The notes beneath the pieces are model-generated. The model was not told the DNA's origin. It ran no database searches and worked only from the letters and a program-made list of their open reading frames with translations. Below are positions 1 to 5,824 of a stretch of 10,647 bases of DNA, piece after piece (position 1 is the stretch's first letter; each line of letters begins with the position of its first letter). Source of the stretch: an uncultured bacterium (GTDB lineage Bacteria; Bacillota; Clostridia; Lachnospirales; Lachnospiraceae); assembly GCA_905215405.1 (NCBI GenBank), contig CAJMQE010000112.1:1-10647 (forward strand). The letters are read 5' to 3'. The position numbers were made by a program, and so were the translations under genes.

Positions 1-43
1 TTAAGGACTTTCACCCATTAGAAACGTGCGCCGCCAGGCGCAC
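1..43 (-). mobile_element. Group IIC intron, 5' end only (continues out of the window)
   Basis: Read on the minus strand from 43 downwards, the sequence begins GTGCGCCTGGC, closes a 7-bp hairpin (26-32 with 37-43), then reads CTAATGGGTGAAAGTCC. This matches the start of bacterial group IIC ribozymes: the GUGYG 5' end, the first domain I stem and the GGGUGAxAGUCC segment, as I remember it from the Oceanobacillus iheyensis intron. The position supports the class, because it starts right after the hairpin and T-tract of an intrinsic terminator (51-86), the usual IIC target. The body, the reverse transcriptase gene and domains V/VI would lie beyond position 1, so whether the intron is intact cannot be seen. 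Confidence 0.85.
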
Positions 44-44
44 A

Positions 45-86
45 ATAAAAAATACTCCGATAGAATAGAACTTCTACCGGAGTATT
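45..86 (-). terminator. Intrinsic terminator of the ECF S-component transcript; intron target
   Basis: A 9-bp stem AATACTCCG (51-59) / CGGAGTATT (78-86) is extended after one mismatch by TAGAA (61-65) / TTCTA (72-76), leaving a 6-nt loop. On the minus strand it is followed by TTTTTTATT (52-44), so it terminates the gene at 247-1041. A short T-run at 85-89 could make it work weakly on the plus strand too. The group IIC intron begins immediately after the T-tract. Confidence 0.85.
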
Positions 87-90
87 TTTA

Positions 91-249
91 TCTTCTGATT
101 ATCCTATATATTTTCTGATAATCCTTTATATCTTCTGATTATCCTATATATATTTCTGATGATCCTTTATATCTTATAATAATACTTTATATCTTATAAT
201 AATACATTATATCTTATATTTTTCGTTTATATCCTCTGTTTATTCTTTA
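91..249. repeat. Degenerate 20-bp tandem repeat, 8 units, in the 3' UTR
   Basis: Units begin at 91, 111, 131, 151, 172, 192, 212 and 232, so spacing is 20 or 21 bases throughout. Early units follow TCTTCTGATTATCCTATATA, later ones TCTTATAATAATACTTTATA; all end in a TATA-like stretch. The last unit runs into the stop codon of the S-component gene (247-249). The array therefore fills the whole gap between stop codon and terminator and would be transcribed as an AT-rich 3' UTR. It has no spacers and no obvious coding capacity. Confidence 0.9.
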
Positions 250-1041
250 AGCATCTGCTCTTGTAACAGCTGAAAAGAGACCTGCCTTCTTTAATACGGG
301 ACGAATTGCAAGATAGATAATTGTAACACTGATAATAGATACAATTGCATTTACTACTGTTGTCAGAGTTGCCAGTTTTGCCAGATTTTTTGCCAGGTCC
401 TGTGGAACTCCCAATAAATACGTCTTATAAAAATATCCAACAACTGGTTCTGCTATTACATTGAACAACATTGCAGCTGACGTAGAAACAATCGTTGCAA
501 CTGTTGTATACTTCTGACTATGTTCTTCTGTAATTTTAAAAATCTTATGCGCAACAAAACCTGCGATCAGACCGATCAAAAGTTTCAAAAGAAATGTCTT
601 CGGTGCACTGGTCACATATCCGGATGTCAGATCCGCGATCGTCATCCCCACTGCTCCAGCAAGACCGCCCCAGCTACCACCAAGCAACAGCGCTGCAAGT
701 ACACAAAATGGATTTCCAAGATGAAATGCAGTCTTCTCTGTTCCAACTGGAATATCAATCTTAAAGAATGCAAACCCTATGTAACACAGGGCTGCAAATA
801 AAGCAGCCTGCGCAAGTATCCTTACATCAACAACCGCCTTTGCCTGTTGGTTCTTAGCTGTTGCGATTCTTTTTATTCCTTCTATTAATATACATGCTCC
901 AATAAATGTAACTAAAAGCGAGATTGCATAAGTCGTGTCGCCTTTAACAACAAAGTTATTTACACTAAAAATAATACCTGCTAAAAATACCACAAAACCG
1001 AAACATGCGGTACCAAACTTATCAAAAAACTTCATACCCAT
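247..1041 (-). CDS. ECF transporter S component (substrate-binding membrane subunit)
   Basis: The 264-residue hydrophobic protein resembles the ECF-type S-component family once labelled as riboflavin transporter/DUF1393 (HmpT-like). S components bind a vitamin or precursor in the membrane and hand it to a shared EcfA/EcfA'/EcfT energising module. Seen here: two N-terminal membrane segments (about 11-28 and 38-56), a polar linker, then a core from about residue 72 with the motif FHLGNPFCVLAALLLGG at 106-122 and glycine-rich WGGLAGAVGM after it. The roughly 70-residue N-terminal extension makes it longer than a typical S component of about 180 residues. No Ecf ATPase or EcfT gene is adjacent, which fits a group II system sharing a distant module. 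AAGGAAGG lies 8 nt before the ATG, fixing the start. The leader carries an attenuator, suggesting control by substrate. The substrate cannot be read from the sequence. Confidence 0.85.
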   Translation of the reverse strand: MGMKFFDKFGTACFGFVVFLAGIIFSVNNFVVKGDTTYAISLLVTFIGACILIEGIKRIATAKNQQAKAVVDVRILAQAALFAALCYIGFAFFKIDIPVGTEKTAFHLGNPFCVLAALLLGGSWGGLAGAVGMTIADLTSGYVTSAPKTFLLKLLIGLIAGFVAHKIFKITEEHSQKYTTVATIVSTSAAMLFNVIAEPVVGYFYKTYLLGVPQDLAKNLAKLATLTTVVNAIVSIISVTIIYLAIRPVLKKAGLFSAVTRADA

Positions 1042-1171
1042 ATTCTATTCCTTCCTTATCTGCTAAATTCTTTCCTGTCTTTCATGATCATGTTGTATGT
1101 TATCTTACTAGCATATTGGGTCTATGTAAAATACCAGTTATTGCATTTTTGACCAGGCCAGTTTTTTCAAC

Positions 1172-1211
1172 AAAAAAGAAGATGAAGTTTAAGGGGGGAC
1201 TTCATCTTCTT
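1172..1211 (-). terminator. Leader terminator (attenuator) upstream of the ECF S component
   Basis: A perfect 13-bp stem (1176-1188 with 1199-1211) has a 10-nt loop and is followed on the minus strand by six T residues (1177-1172). It lies about 130 nt before the start codon and about 120 nt after the predicted transcription start, so it would stop transcription before the gene. This is the normal layout of a riboswitch- or attenuator-controlled transporter gene. It could instead terminate a short independent RNA. Confidence 0.85.
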
Positions 1212-1331
1212 GCGAGGGGAACAATATATATAGTCAAGAGCGCTGGGGAGCTACTCTTTTGTCCAATTTAAATGAGTTATATCATTATCAGCTATCTAAA
1301 TCTTACTGGTAATATCTCTAACTCAGAGATT
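1212..1331 (-). promoter_or_regulatory. Candidate regulatory leader (unidentified aptamer or attenuator)
   Basis: This is the transcribed stretch between the predicted promoter and the leader terminator. It holds possible competing pairings: TGAGTTA (minus; plus 1319-1325) can pair with TAACTCA (plus 1273-1279), while CTCT-GAGTT-AGAG can form a local hairpin instead. AAGAG/CTCTT (1254-1258 with 1236-1240) makes another small hairpin around a C-rich loop. I do not recognise the motifs of TPP, FMN, THF, preQ1, cobalamin or T-box leaders. The role is inferred from position only. Confidence 0.45.
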
Positions 1332-1337
1332 AATTAT

Positions 1338-1366
1338 ATTGTACAAGCAAATATTTTAAAAGTCAA
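1338..1366 (-). promoter_or_regulatory. Sigma-A-type promoter of the ECF S-component gene
   Basis: On the minus strand TTGACT (1366-1361) and TACAAT (1343-1338) are separated by exactly 17 bases. Transcription would start near 1331, giving a leader of about 290 nt that includes the attenuator hairpin. No other ORF follows on this strand before the S-component gene. Confidence 0.75.
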
Positions 1367-1653
1367 GCAATCGTCAATCCATATACAAGATATCGCTTAC
1401 TTTTTCACATGCATCTGTTTGTGCATTATATACTTTTTATGTCATTATTCTACATAATATTTTGTACATTTATTACTTTTTTGTTTTCTTCTCTTGTTTC
1501 ATTACTCATATTATAACCATTTTTATAAGATTTATAACAAGAAACATAAACGAAAATGTAAAACTTGAGCTACGCAATTTAATATATTTTCATTGTCAAA
1601 GAGTTTGTTCAAAGTCATTAAATTGTCAGCTTTTATGCAAATTATCAAGTATT
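1367..1653. other. AT-rich intergenic region, no gene seen
   Basis: This stretch lies between the stop codon of the alcohol dehydrogenase gene and the promoter of the S-component gene. The short plus-strand ORFs crossing it are low-complexity, lack ribosome sites and resemble nothing known. No convincing hairpin plus T-tract terminator for the dehydrogenase could be found; AATTTAAT (1577-1584) can pair with ATTAAATT further along, but the loop is long and there is no T-run. Unlike the other gaps it has no clear tandem repeat. Confidence 0.6.
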
Positions 1654-2811
1654 TTACAGACAATCTTCAAGTATATTTATAACATCCTGCTCATTCAACG
1701 GAACGTATGCATAAATCAGTCCGCCATTATAAACAGCCTTTCTTGCCATTTCTTTAAAATGGGTAGAATCAATGTTCAGATCCTTTAAATGCATAGGCAG
1801 ACCACAATCTTTAAAGAATTTCTCAGTTGCATTAATCGCCATATTGGCAAGCTGGAAGTCATCACCTTCAGTAAAATGCCATACATTTCTGGCATATTCA
1901 GCAAATCTCTTTACTGTTTTTTCACTCAGAATATGTCTCATCCAACGTGGAGTCACAATTGCAAGGCCGACGCCATGTGTAATATCATAAAATGCACTGA
2001 GTTCATGTTCAATCGGGTGACATGACCATGCTTCGCCTTTTCCTGCACCGCACAGACCATTTAAAGCCATACTGCTTGCCCACATAAGGTTGGCACGTGC
2101 CTCATAATTACATGGACTGTCGAGAGCAATTGGTCCATACTTAATACAAGCCTGTAAAATGCCCTCAGAGAATCTATCCTGAATAAATGTACCTTTTTCA
2201 CTCTTAAAGTAGTTTTCGAATACATGTGACATAATATCAGCTGTACCGGCTGCAGTCTGAATTCTAGGCACACCATATGTGAATTCAGGATCCAGAATTG
2301 AAACTTTAGGAATAAATTTCAGACTGGATGTTCCAATTTTTTCATTGATTTCCATGTTGGAAATTACAGCATTCTTATTTGCTTCAGAACCAGTTGCTGC
2401 AATTGTCAGAACTGTTACGATCGGTAACACATCTGTTATCAGTGAACTGTCCGCTACAATATCCCATGGATCACCATCATACGCAACTGCACCAGCAATT
2501 GCCTTTGCACAGTCAATTGTACTTCCTCCACCGATTGCCATTACAACGTCAATCTTATTTTCTCTACAGAGTGCAACACCTTCTCTGACGGATTCAATTT
2601 TGGGATTTGGTTCCACACCGCTTAATTCAACAACATGAAAATCTTTTAAAAGTTCTGTTGTCTTCTGGTAAACACCATTGATCTTAATACTTCCGCCACC
2701 GTATACGAACAATACATTTTTTCCGTATTCGCCCAGTACTTCTGGGAGCTTTTCAAGCTGATTCTTTCCGAAAAGGATTCTTGTAGTAGCATTAAACGCA
2801 AAATTTTTCAT
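1654..2811 (-). CDS. Iron-containing alcohol dehydrogenase (BdhA/YugJ type)
   Basis: This 385-residue protein is the usual full length for NAD(P)H-dependent group III alcohol dehydrogenases, which interconvert aldehydes and alcohols (butanol or ethanol in clostridial fermentation) in the cytoplasm. The N-terminal Rossmann-like domain has the cofactor motif GGGSTID (94-100). The C-terminal helical domain carries the expected iron ligands Asp192, His196, His265 and His279, in motifs ADIMSHVFE, HPIEHELSAFYD and THG. The 14-residue spacing between the last two histidines matches FucO. The start is the ATG at 2811, because AGGAGG (2824-2819) sits 7 nt before it; a further in-frame ATG 8 codons upstream lacks such a site. 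It is a single-gene unit. The physiological substrate is unknown, and reduction of short-chain aldehydes to regenerate NAD(P)+ is the family expectation. Confidence 0.92.
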   Translation of the reverse strand: MKNFAFNATTRILFGKNQLEKLPEVLGEYGKNVLFVYGGGSIKINGVYQKTTELLKDFHVVELSGVEPNPKIESVREGVALCRENKIDVVMAIGGGSTIDCAKAIAGAVAYDGDPWDIVADSSLITDVLPIVTVLTIAATGSEANKNAVISNMEINEKIGTSSLKFIPKVSILDPEFTYGVPRIQTAAGTADIMSHVFENYFKSEKGTFIQDRFSEGILQACIKYGPIALDSPCNYEARANLMWASSMALNGLCGAGKGEAWSCHPIEHELSAFYDITHGVGLAIVTPRWMRHILSEKTVKRFAEYARNVWHFTEGDDFQLANMAINATEKFFKDCGLPMHLKDLNIDSTHFKEMARKAVYNGGLIYAYVPLNEQDVINILEDCL

Positions 2812-2912
2812 TATAAAACCTCCTGTGTAAGTCACTTTTAAACTTTATCCATACACTTTTATGTACAGATATCATATATATTTTCCTATGCATATGTCTA
2901 TATATTTTATAC

Positions 2913-2926
2913 ATATTGTACAATAT
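2913..2926. promoter_or_regulatory. Perfect 14-bp palindrome upstream of the dehydrogenase
   Basis: ATATTGTACAATAT is a perfect inverted repeat about 100 bases before the start codon, in an AT-rich promoter region. A regulator operator is possible. It does not match the Rex operator often found at fermentative alcohol dehydrogenases, and palindromes of this size can arise by chance in AT-rich DNA. Confidence 0.3.
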
Positions 2927-3002
2927 ATCATATTGAATGAATAACCTTTATTTCCCTTATTTCCCCCAAACAGTGAAACTCGCTTTTCCAATACGTCTAT
3001 TG

Positions 3003-3146
3003 ACTGTATCTTGGCTATCTCTTTGTTGCAGCTTTACTGTATTTTTACTGTATCTCTACTGAATCTTTGATGAATCTTTGTTGTATCTCAGCTGTATCTT
3101 TGCTTTATCTTACTGTATCTTTGCTATATTTTGCTGTAACTTTATT
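3003..3146. repeat. Degenerate ~11-bp tandem repeat, about 13 units
   Basis: The plus strand repeats CTGTATCTTTG-like units (variants CTGTATCTCTA, CTGAATCTTTG, CTTTATCTTA, CTATATTTTG). From 3036 to 3133 the units recur every 10-12 bases. The array lies about 70 bases downstream of the HD-domain gene's stop codon, between it and the dehydrogenase promoter region. It has no spacers and no ribosome site. No separate terminator for the HD gene is obvious nearby. The other 2812-3215 sequence is AT-rich and featureless apart from the palindrome. Confidence 0.85.
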
Positions 3147-3215
3147 GCACGTTAGCTAGTATTGATCCCGCAGATAAATTTACTAAGATGTTCCTAGATA
3201 GCCAAATTATTATTT

Positions 3216-3710
3216 CTATGAGAACAGAAAAAGATTCTCAAATAATTTACTACCGGTATTTGTCTTAAAAATCTGTTCAAACACCTTTTGGTCAGCCTCT
3301 TTTGATAATGCATCTTCATCAGCATTTACAAGGAAATCCGCCTCGATCATAATCTGATAATCGATTCCATCGACATGATCATAAGTGTGATGATGCCCTA
3401 TGATAAATTTTATTCGCTCCAGACTGTCTTTTTCTATATCCAGACCCGTAAGTAATCTTTCAGCAATTGCCGGTCCTTCAATTTCCTGGTACTTTCCAGC
3501 TGAACTGTTGTACTTTTCCTCACTGACCTTAATTCCCACATCATGTAAAATTGCTGTGATCTCAATTAGATTTCTCTGCTTCTCATCAAGACCCTCTCCT
3601 GCCGCTATTGTACTTGCGTATCCATACACTTTGAGTAAATGATTGATTCGCTTTAAATCATGTTCAAAATACTCCAATGCTATATTTAAAACTTTTCCAG
3701 TATCCAGCAT
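3216..3710 (-). CDS. HD-domain protein (predicted metal-dependent phosphohydrolase)
   Basis: This 164-residue cytoplasmic protein is a minimal HD domain. The metal-binding set is present: His24 (INHLLKV), His56-Asp57 (ILHDVGI) and Asp125 (IEADFLVNADE), with a GHHH at 105-108 between. Members of this family hydrolyse phosphomonoesters or nucleotides, or act as stress-related phosphohydrolases; the substrate cannot be predicted here. I chose the ATG at 3710 because AGGAG (3723-3719) lies 8 nt before it and a promoter at 3799-3771 would start transcription near 3765. The in-frame ATG at 3761 would then be at the very 5' end of the message and has its SD too close. It is divergent from the peroxiredoxin gene, so the two could share regulation, but nothing proves that. 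Confidence 0.85.
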   Translation of the reverse strand: MLDTGKVLNIALEYFEHDLKRINHLLKVYGYASTIAAGEGLDEKQRNLIEITAILHDVGIKVSEEKYNSSAGKYQEIEGPAIAERLLTGLDIEKDSLERIKFIIGHHHTYDHVDGIDYQIMIEADFLVNADEDALSKEADQKVFEQIFKTNTGSKLFENLFLFS

Positions 3711-3770
3711 ATTCTTTTCTCCTGTCTTATATATTGAACTATTGAACATCCGTTCTGACATCTTTCCTGA

Positions 3771-3799
3771 ATTATATCATGCTACATAGCTTGTTTCCA
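3771..3799 (-). promoter_or_regulatory. Promoter of the HD-domain gene
   Basis: A perfect TATAAT (3776-3771) is preceded at 17 bases by TGGAAA (3799-3794, 4 of 6 matches to TTGACA). Transcription would begin near 3765, which supports the start codon at 3710 rather than 3761. Confidence 0.55.
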
Positions 3800-3814
3800 G
3801 TAAAATAATTATAA
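3800..3814. promoter_or_regulatory. Possible PerR/Fur-type operator
   Basis: GTAAAATAATTATAA matches the 7-1-7 PerR consensus TTATAATnATTATAA at 12 of 14 positions, with a perfect right half. It touches the -35 of the HD-domain gene and lies about 210 bases before the peroxiredoxin, a typical PerR target in Firmicutes. The surrounding DNA is very AT-rich, so a chance match is quite possible. Confidence 0.3.
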
Positions 3815-3878
3815 ACTATATATTTCCAGTTGAAATTATAATTGTCCAGCTCATTTTCACTTTATAGCAATTATATCC

Positions 3879-3935
3879 ATTTATTTCTATTTATTATATT
3901 TATTTCTATTTATTATATTTATTTCTATTCATTTG
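3879..3935. repeat. 19-bp tandem repeat, 3 units, in the divergent promoter region
   Basis: Two identical copies of ATTTATTTCTATTTATTAT (3879-3897, 3898-3916) are followed by a third that diverges in its last six bases (3917-3935). The array is in the 315-base gap between the divergent HD-domain and peroxiredoxin genes, about 90 bases before the latter. It is the only array in the window that is not downstream of a gene. Confidence 0.95.
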
Positions 3936-4025
3936 TTATCTTTCCCAAATTCCTGCTGGGAATCCTGTCACCATTTACTTCTCTCTTGAATAAGCTAAAT
4001 AGAACTCTATATTAGGAGAAACACA

Positions 4026-4748
4026 ATGGAAATTCAACATATCAGTATTGGTATGAAAGCCCCGGACTTTACAGCTACAACCACGTTTGGAACGCTTTCC
4101 CTCTGTGATTTTAAAGATTCCTGGGTCGTTCTTTTTTCACATCCAGGAGACTTTACTCCTGTCTGCACCACCGAATTTATCGCTTTTTCAAAAATGTGCA
4201 AGGAATTTCAGACACATAACACACAGTTGCTTGGTTTAAGCATTGACAGCAATCCTTCCCATCTTGCATGGGCAAAAAGCATCGAAGAATTAACCGGTTC
4301 CTCTGTGCCATTCCCGATCATTGCAGATCGTGACGGTGCCATAGCCGCCAGATATGGTATGATTGCTCCAGATGTCAGCACACAGGAAACTGTCCGCAAT
4401 GTCATTATCATTGATCCAGAGCAGATCATACGTTGTATTTTGATTTATCCTCTCACTGTGGGGCGCTATATACCTGAAATATACCGTATCATTCAGGCTC
4501 TGCAGACCGTGGACCGGTGTAAAGTAGTAACCCCTGCGAACTGGCAGCCAGGAGACCCTGCTCTTGTTCCAGCGCCAAAGACCTATAGTCAGCTGCTGGA
4601 ACGAGCGAATTGTCCGGACTCTCATGATCTTGACTGCAAAGACTGGTATCTCTGTTATAAAAAAGACGGCTGTATAAGTGACAAACCGATCAAAAAAGAA
4701 GAGCCCCACAATACTCAGAATAGACCTTACCGACAATATCGTCACTAA
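4026..4748 (+). CDS. Peroxiredoxin, Prx6/AhpC-TSA family with C-terminal cysteines
   Basis: This cytoplasmic thiol peroxidase of 240 residues would reduce hydrogen peroxide, organic peroxides or peroxynitrite. The active site is PGDFTPVC (40-47), with Thr44, the peroxidatic Cys47 and the supporting Arg124 all present. The long C-terminal domain after about residue 160 (TPANWQPGDP, then SQLLERANC) identifies the Prx6 subfamily rather than AhpC. Cys204 and Cys210, six residues apart in DCKDWYLCYKK, match the spacing of the C-terminal pair in the archaeal Aeropyrum thiol peroxidase, so a 2-Cys-like recycling mechanism is likely; Cys196 and Cys216 are extra. AGGAG lies 8 nt before the ATG. The last dozen residues (NTQNRPYRQYRH) are a basic tail whose end is encoded by the first unit of a tandem repeat. 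Reductant and regulation are not visible, though a PerR-like box lies upstream. Confidence 0.93.
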   Translation: MEIQHISIGMKAPDFTATTTFGTLSLCDFKDSWVVLFSHPGDFTPVCTTEFIAFSKMCKEFQTHNTQLLGLSIDSNPSHLAWAKSIEELTGSSVPFPIIADRDGAIAARYGMIAPDVSTQETVRNVIIIDPEQIIRCILIYPLTVGRYIPEIYRIIQALQTVDRCKVVTPANWQPGDPALVPAPKTYSQLLERANCPDSHDLDCKDWYLCYKKDGCISDKPIKKEEPHNTQNRPYRQYRH

Positions 4749-4832
4749 AATTGACATTATCGAAAATATCGTTACCAAGCTTTGGACATTATCGACAATA
4801 TCGTTACTAAACTATGGACATTATCGAACATA
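4731..4832. repeat. 32-bp tandem repeat, ~3.5 units, overlapping the peroxiredoxin stop
   Basis: Full units at 4753-4784 and 4785-4816 begin GACATTATCGA and contain AATATCGTTAC. A 3' portion (CGACAATATCGTCACTAA) lies at 4731-4748 inside the coding region, and a truncated unit starts at 4817. Each unit carries GACATTATCG followed closely by AATATCG, so short TATCGA-centred hairpins are possible. The array occupies the 3' UTR before the terminator at 4926. Confidence 0.9.
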
Positions 4833-4925
4833 CTAATTCCCGCTCTCCCTCTCTATCAGTACGAAATCAACATTAAACTATAGACCTAGACATAATCGTA
4901 CCCTTTTACACACTCCTGAAAAATG

Positions 4926-4978
4926 AAAAGAACCGCACAAATATCTGTATCCGATATTTCTGTGCAGTTCTTTTTTTA
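4926..4978 (+). terminator. Terminator between peroxiredoxin and the convergent coiled-coil gene
   Basis: A long imperfect stem, AGAAC-CGCAC-AAATATC (4929-4945) with GATATTT-CTGTGCA-GTTCT (4953-4971), has a 7-nt loop and a run of seven T (4971-4977). It ends the plus-strand transcript. The A-rich upstream side could give weaker termination of the minus-strand gene that ends at 5005. Confidence 0.9.
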
Positions 4979-5004
4979 CTTACCATTCAGTTTATTAAAT
5001 TTTA

Positions 5005-5724
5005 CTACATTTTATAATCACACTTCCGAACAATCTCAATTCTTTCATATATCTCCCTGATCAAGCCTGTCCAGTTCTCATTCATCCATGTAAAGAGTTC
5101 CAAGTCGTTTTCATATTTTACCATAATCTTATCCGTACCTTTTAACTTTTCTGCTCTCTGCATATCTTTATCAAATTTATTTCTTACTTCCGCAATATCA
5201 ATTACCTTGAAAACAATATCTAATTTTTTGAACTCTTGTAATAATAATTTTATTACAGAAACAATTGCTTCGTACTCAATCTCTCCTACTAGCATTCGAT
5301 CAATAATCACCTGACAAAGCTGCTCTGTTTTTTCTATTACTATATCATTCATTTTATCTAATGTCTTTGCCATTTTCTGCTTTTCTTTTGATTGCTTCTC
5401 ACATAATTGCTTCATCAGCTTCAATTTATTTACCATTTCAAGCACTTCAGGACTTGCTACAGAATCATCTATTTTGTTCAAATCATCCTTTTCACTTTTC
5501 CAGGTATTCTGCCTTGCTTTCTGCGATTCTTCATTACATTCCTCTATACATACTTTTCTCATATCATTAAATGCCTGCTCGAGTGAAAAACATATCTCAC
5601 AAAATTGATGTTTGGATTCCAGTAATTCATGATATAACTTTTTCAATGTGTACGAATTAATTGATCTTGCCTTCTCTGCTTCATAGCACTTTAAAAATTC
5701 ATCTGCCTTATCAAGATCCATCAT
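5005..5724 (-). CDS. Unrecognised helical/coiled-coil protein
   Basis: I do not recognise this 239-residue protein. It is charged, rich in Lys and Glu, with no signal peptide or membrane segment, so probably cytoplasmic. Heptad-like helices are likely at about 93-145 (LEMVNKLKLMKQLCEKQ onward) and 155-195. It has eight cysteines, including CEIC (42-45) and CIEEC (59-63), but no complete zinc-binding arrangement is clear. The ATG-ATG start at 5724 is chosen because GGAGG (5738-5734) is 9 nt upstream; an in-frame ATG at 5757 has no site. It is alone, convergent with the peroxiredoxin gene and preceded by the 21-bp repeat array. A structural or regulatory scaffold is possible, as is a remnant of a mobile-element accessory protein. 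No function is assigned. Confidence 0.7.
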   Translation of the reverse strand: MMDLDKADEFLKCYEAEKARSINSYTLKKLYHELLESKHQFCEICFSLEQAFNDMRKVCIEECNEESQKARQNTWKSEKDDLNKIDDSVASPEVLEMVNKLKLMKQLCEKQSKEKQKMAKTLDKMNDIVIEKTEQLCQVIIDRMLVGEIEYEAIVSVIKLLLQEFKKLDIVFKVIDIAEVRNKFDKDMQRAEKLKGTDKIMVKYENDLELFTWMNENWTGLIREIYERIEIVRKCDYKM

Positions 5725-5824
5725 TTGTAATTTCCTCCGTCTTTCCATTTGTGTCATATAATAAAATATGTATTTGCTGCATCTTGCCCGCCTTACATAT
5801 AGATTATCTAAGGACTATTTGTTG

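Noticed and set aside
26..43. GC-rich hairpin as a separate terminator
   Set aside because: It has no T-tract on either side and is fully explained as the first stem of the group IIC intron.
1212..1331. THF, preQ1, TPP, FMN riboswitch or T-box identity for the leader
   Set aside because: AGAGTAG faintly recalls the THF start, but the downstream conserved segments are absent; no CTGAGA/ACCTGA, no FMN core, no preQ1 tail and no TGGNACCGCG antiterminator could be found.
2279..2638. 119-residue plus-strand ORF
   Set aside because: It is antisense to the alcohol dehydrogenase cofactor domain, with no ribosome site.
2913..2926. Rex operator at the alcohol dehydrogenase
   Set aside because: The palindrome lacks the TTGTTAA/TTAACAA half sites of Rex.
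3987..4013. TTGAAT...TATATT as the peroxiredoxin promoter
   Set aside because: Spacing is acceptable (16) but transcription would start after or inside the ribosome site, leaving no leader.
4290..4778. 162-residue minus-strand ORF
   Set aside because: It lies antisense inside the peroxiredoxin gene, whose active-site motifs are certain, and has no recognisable domain.
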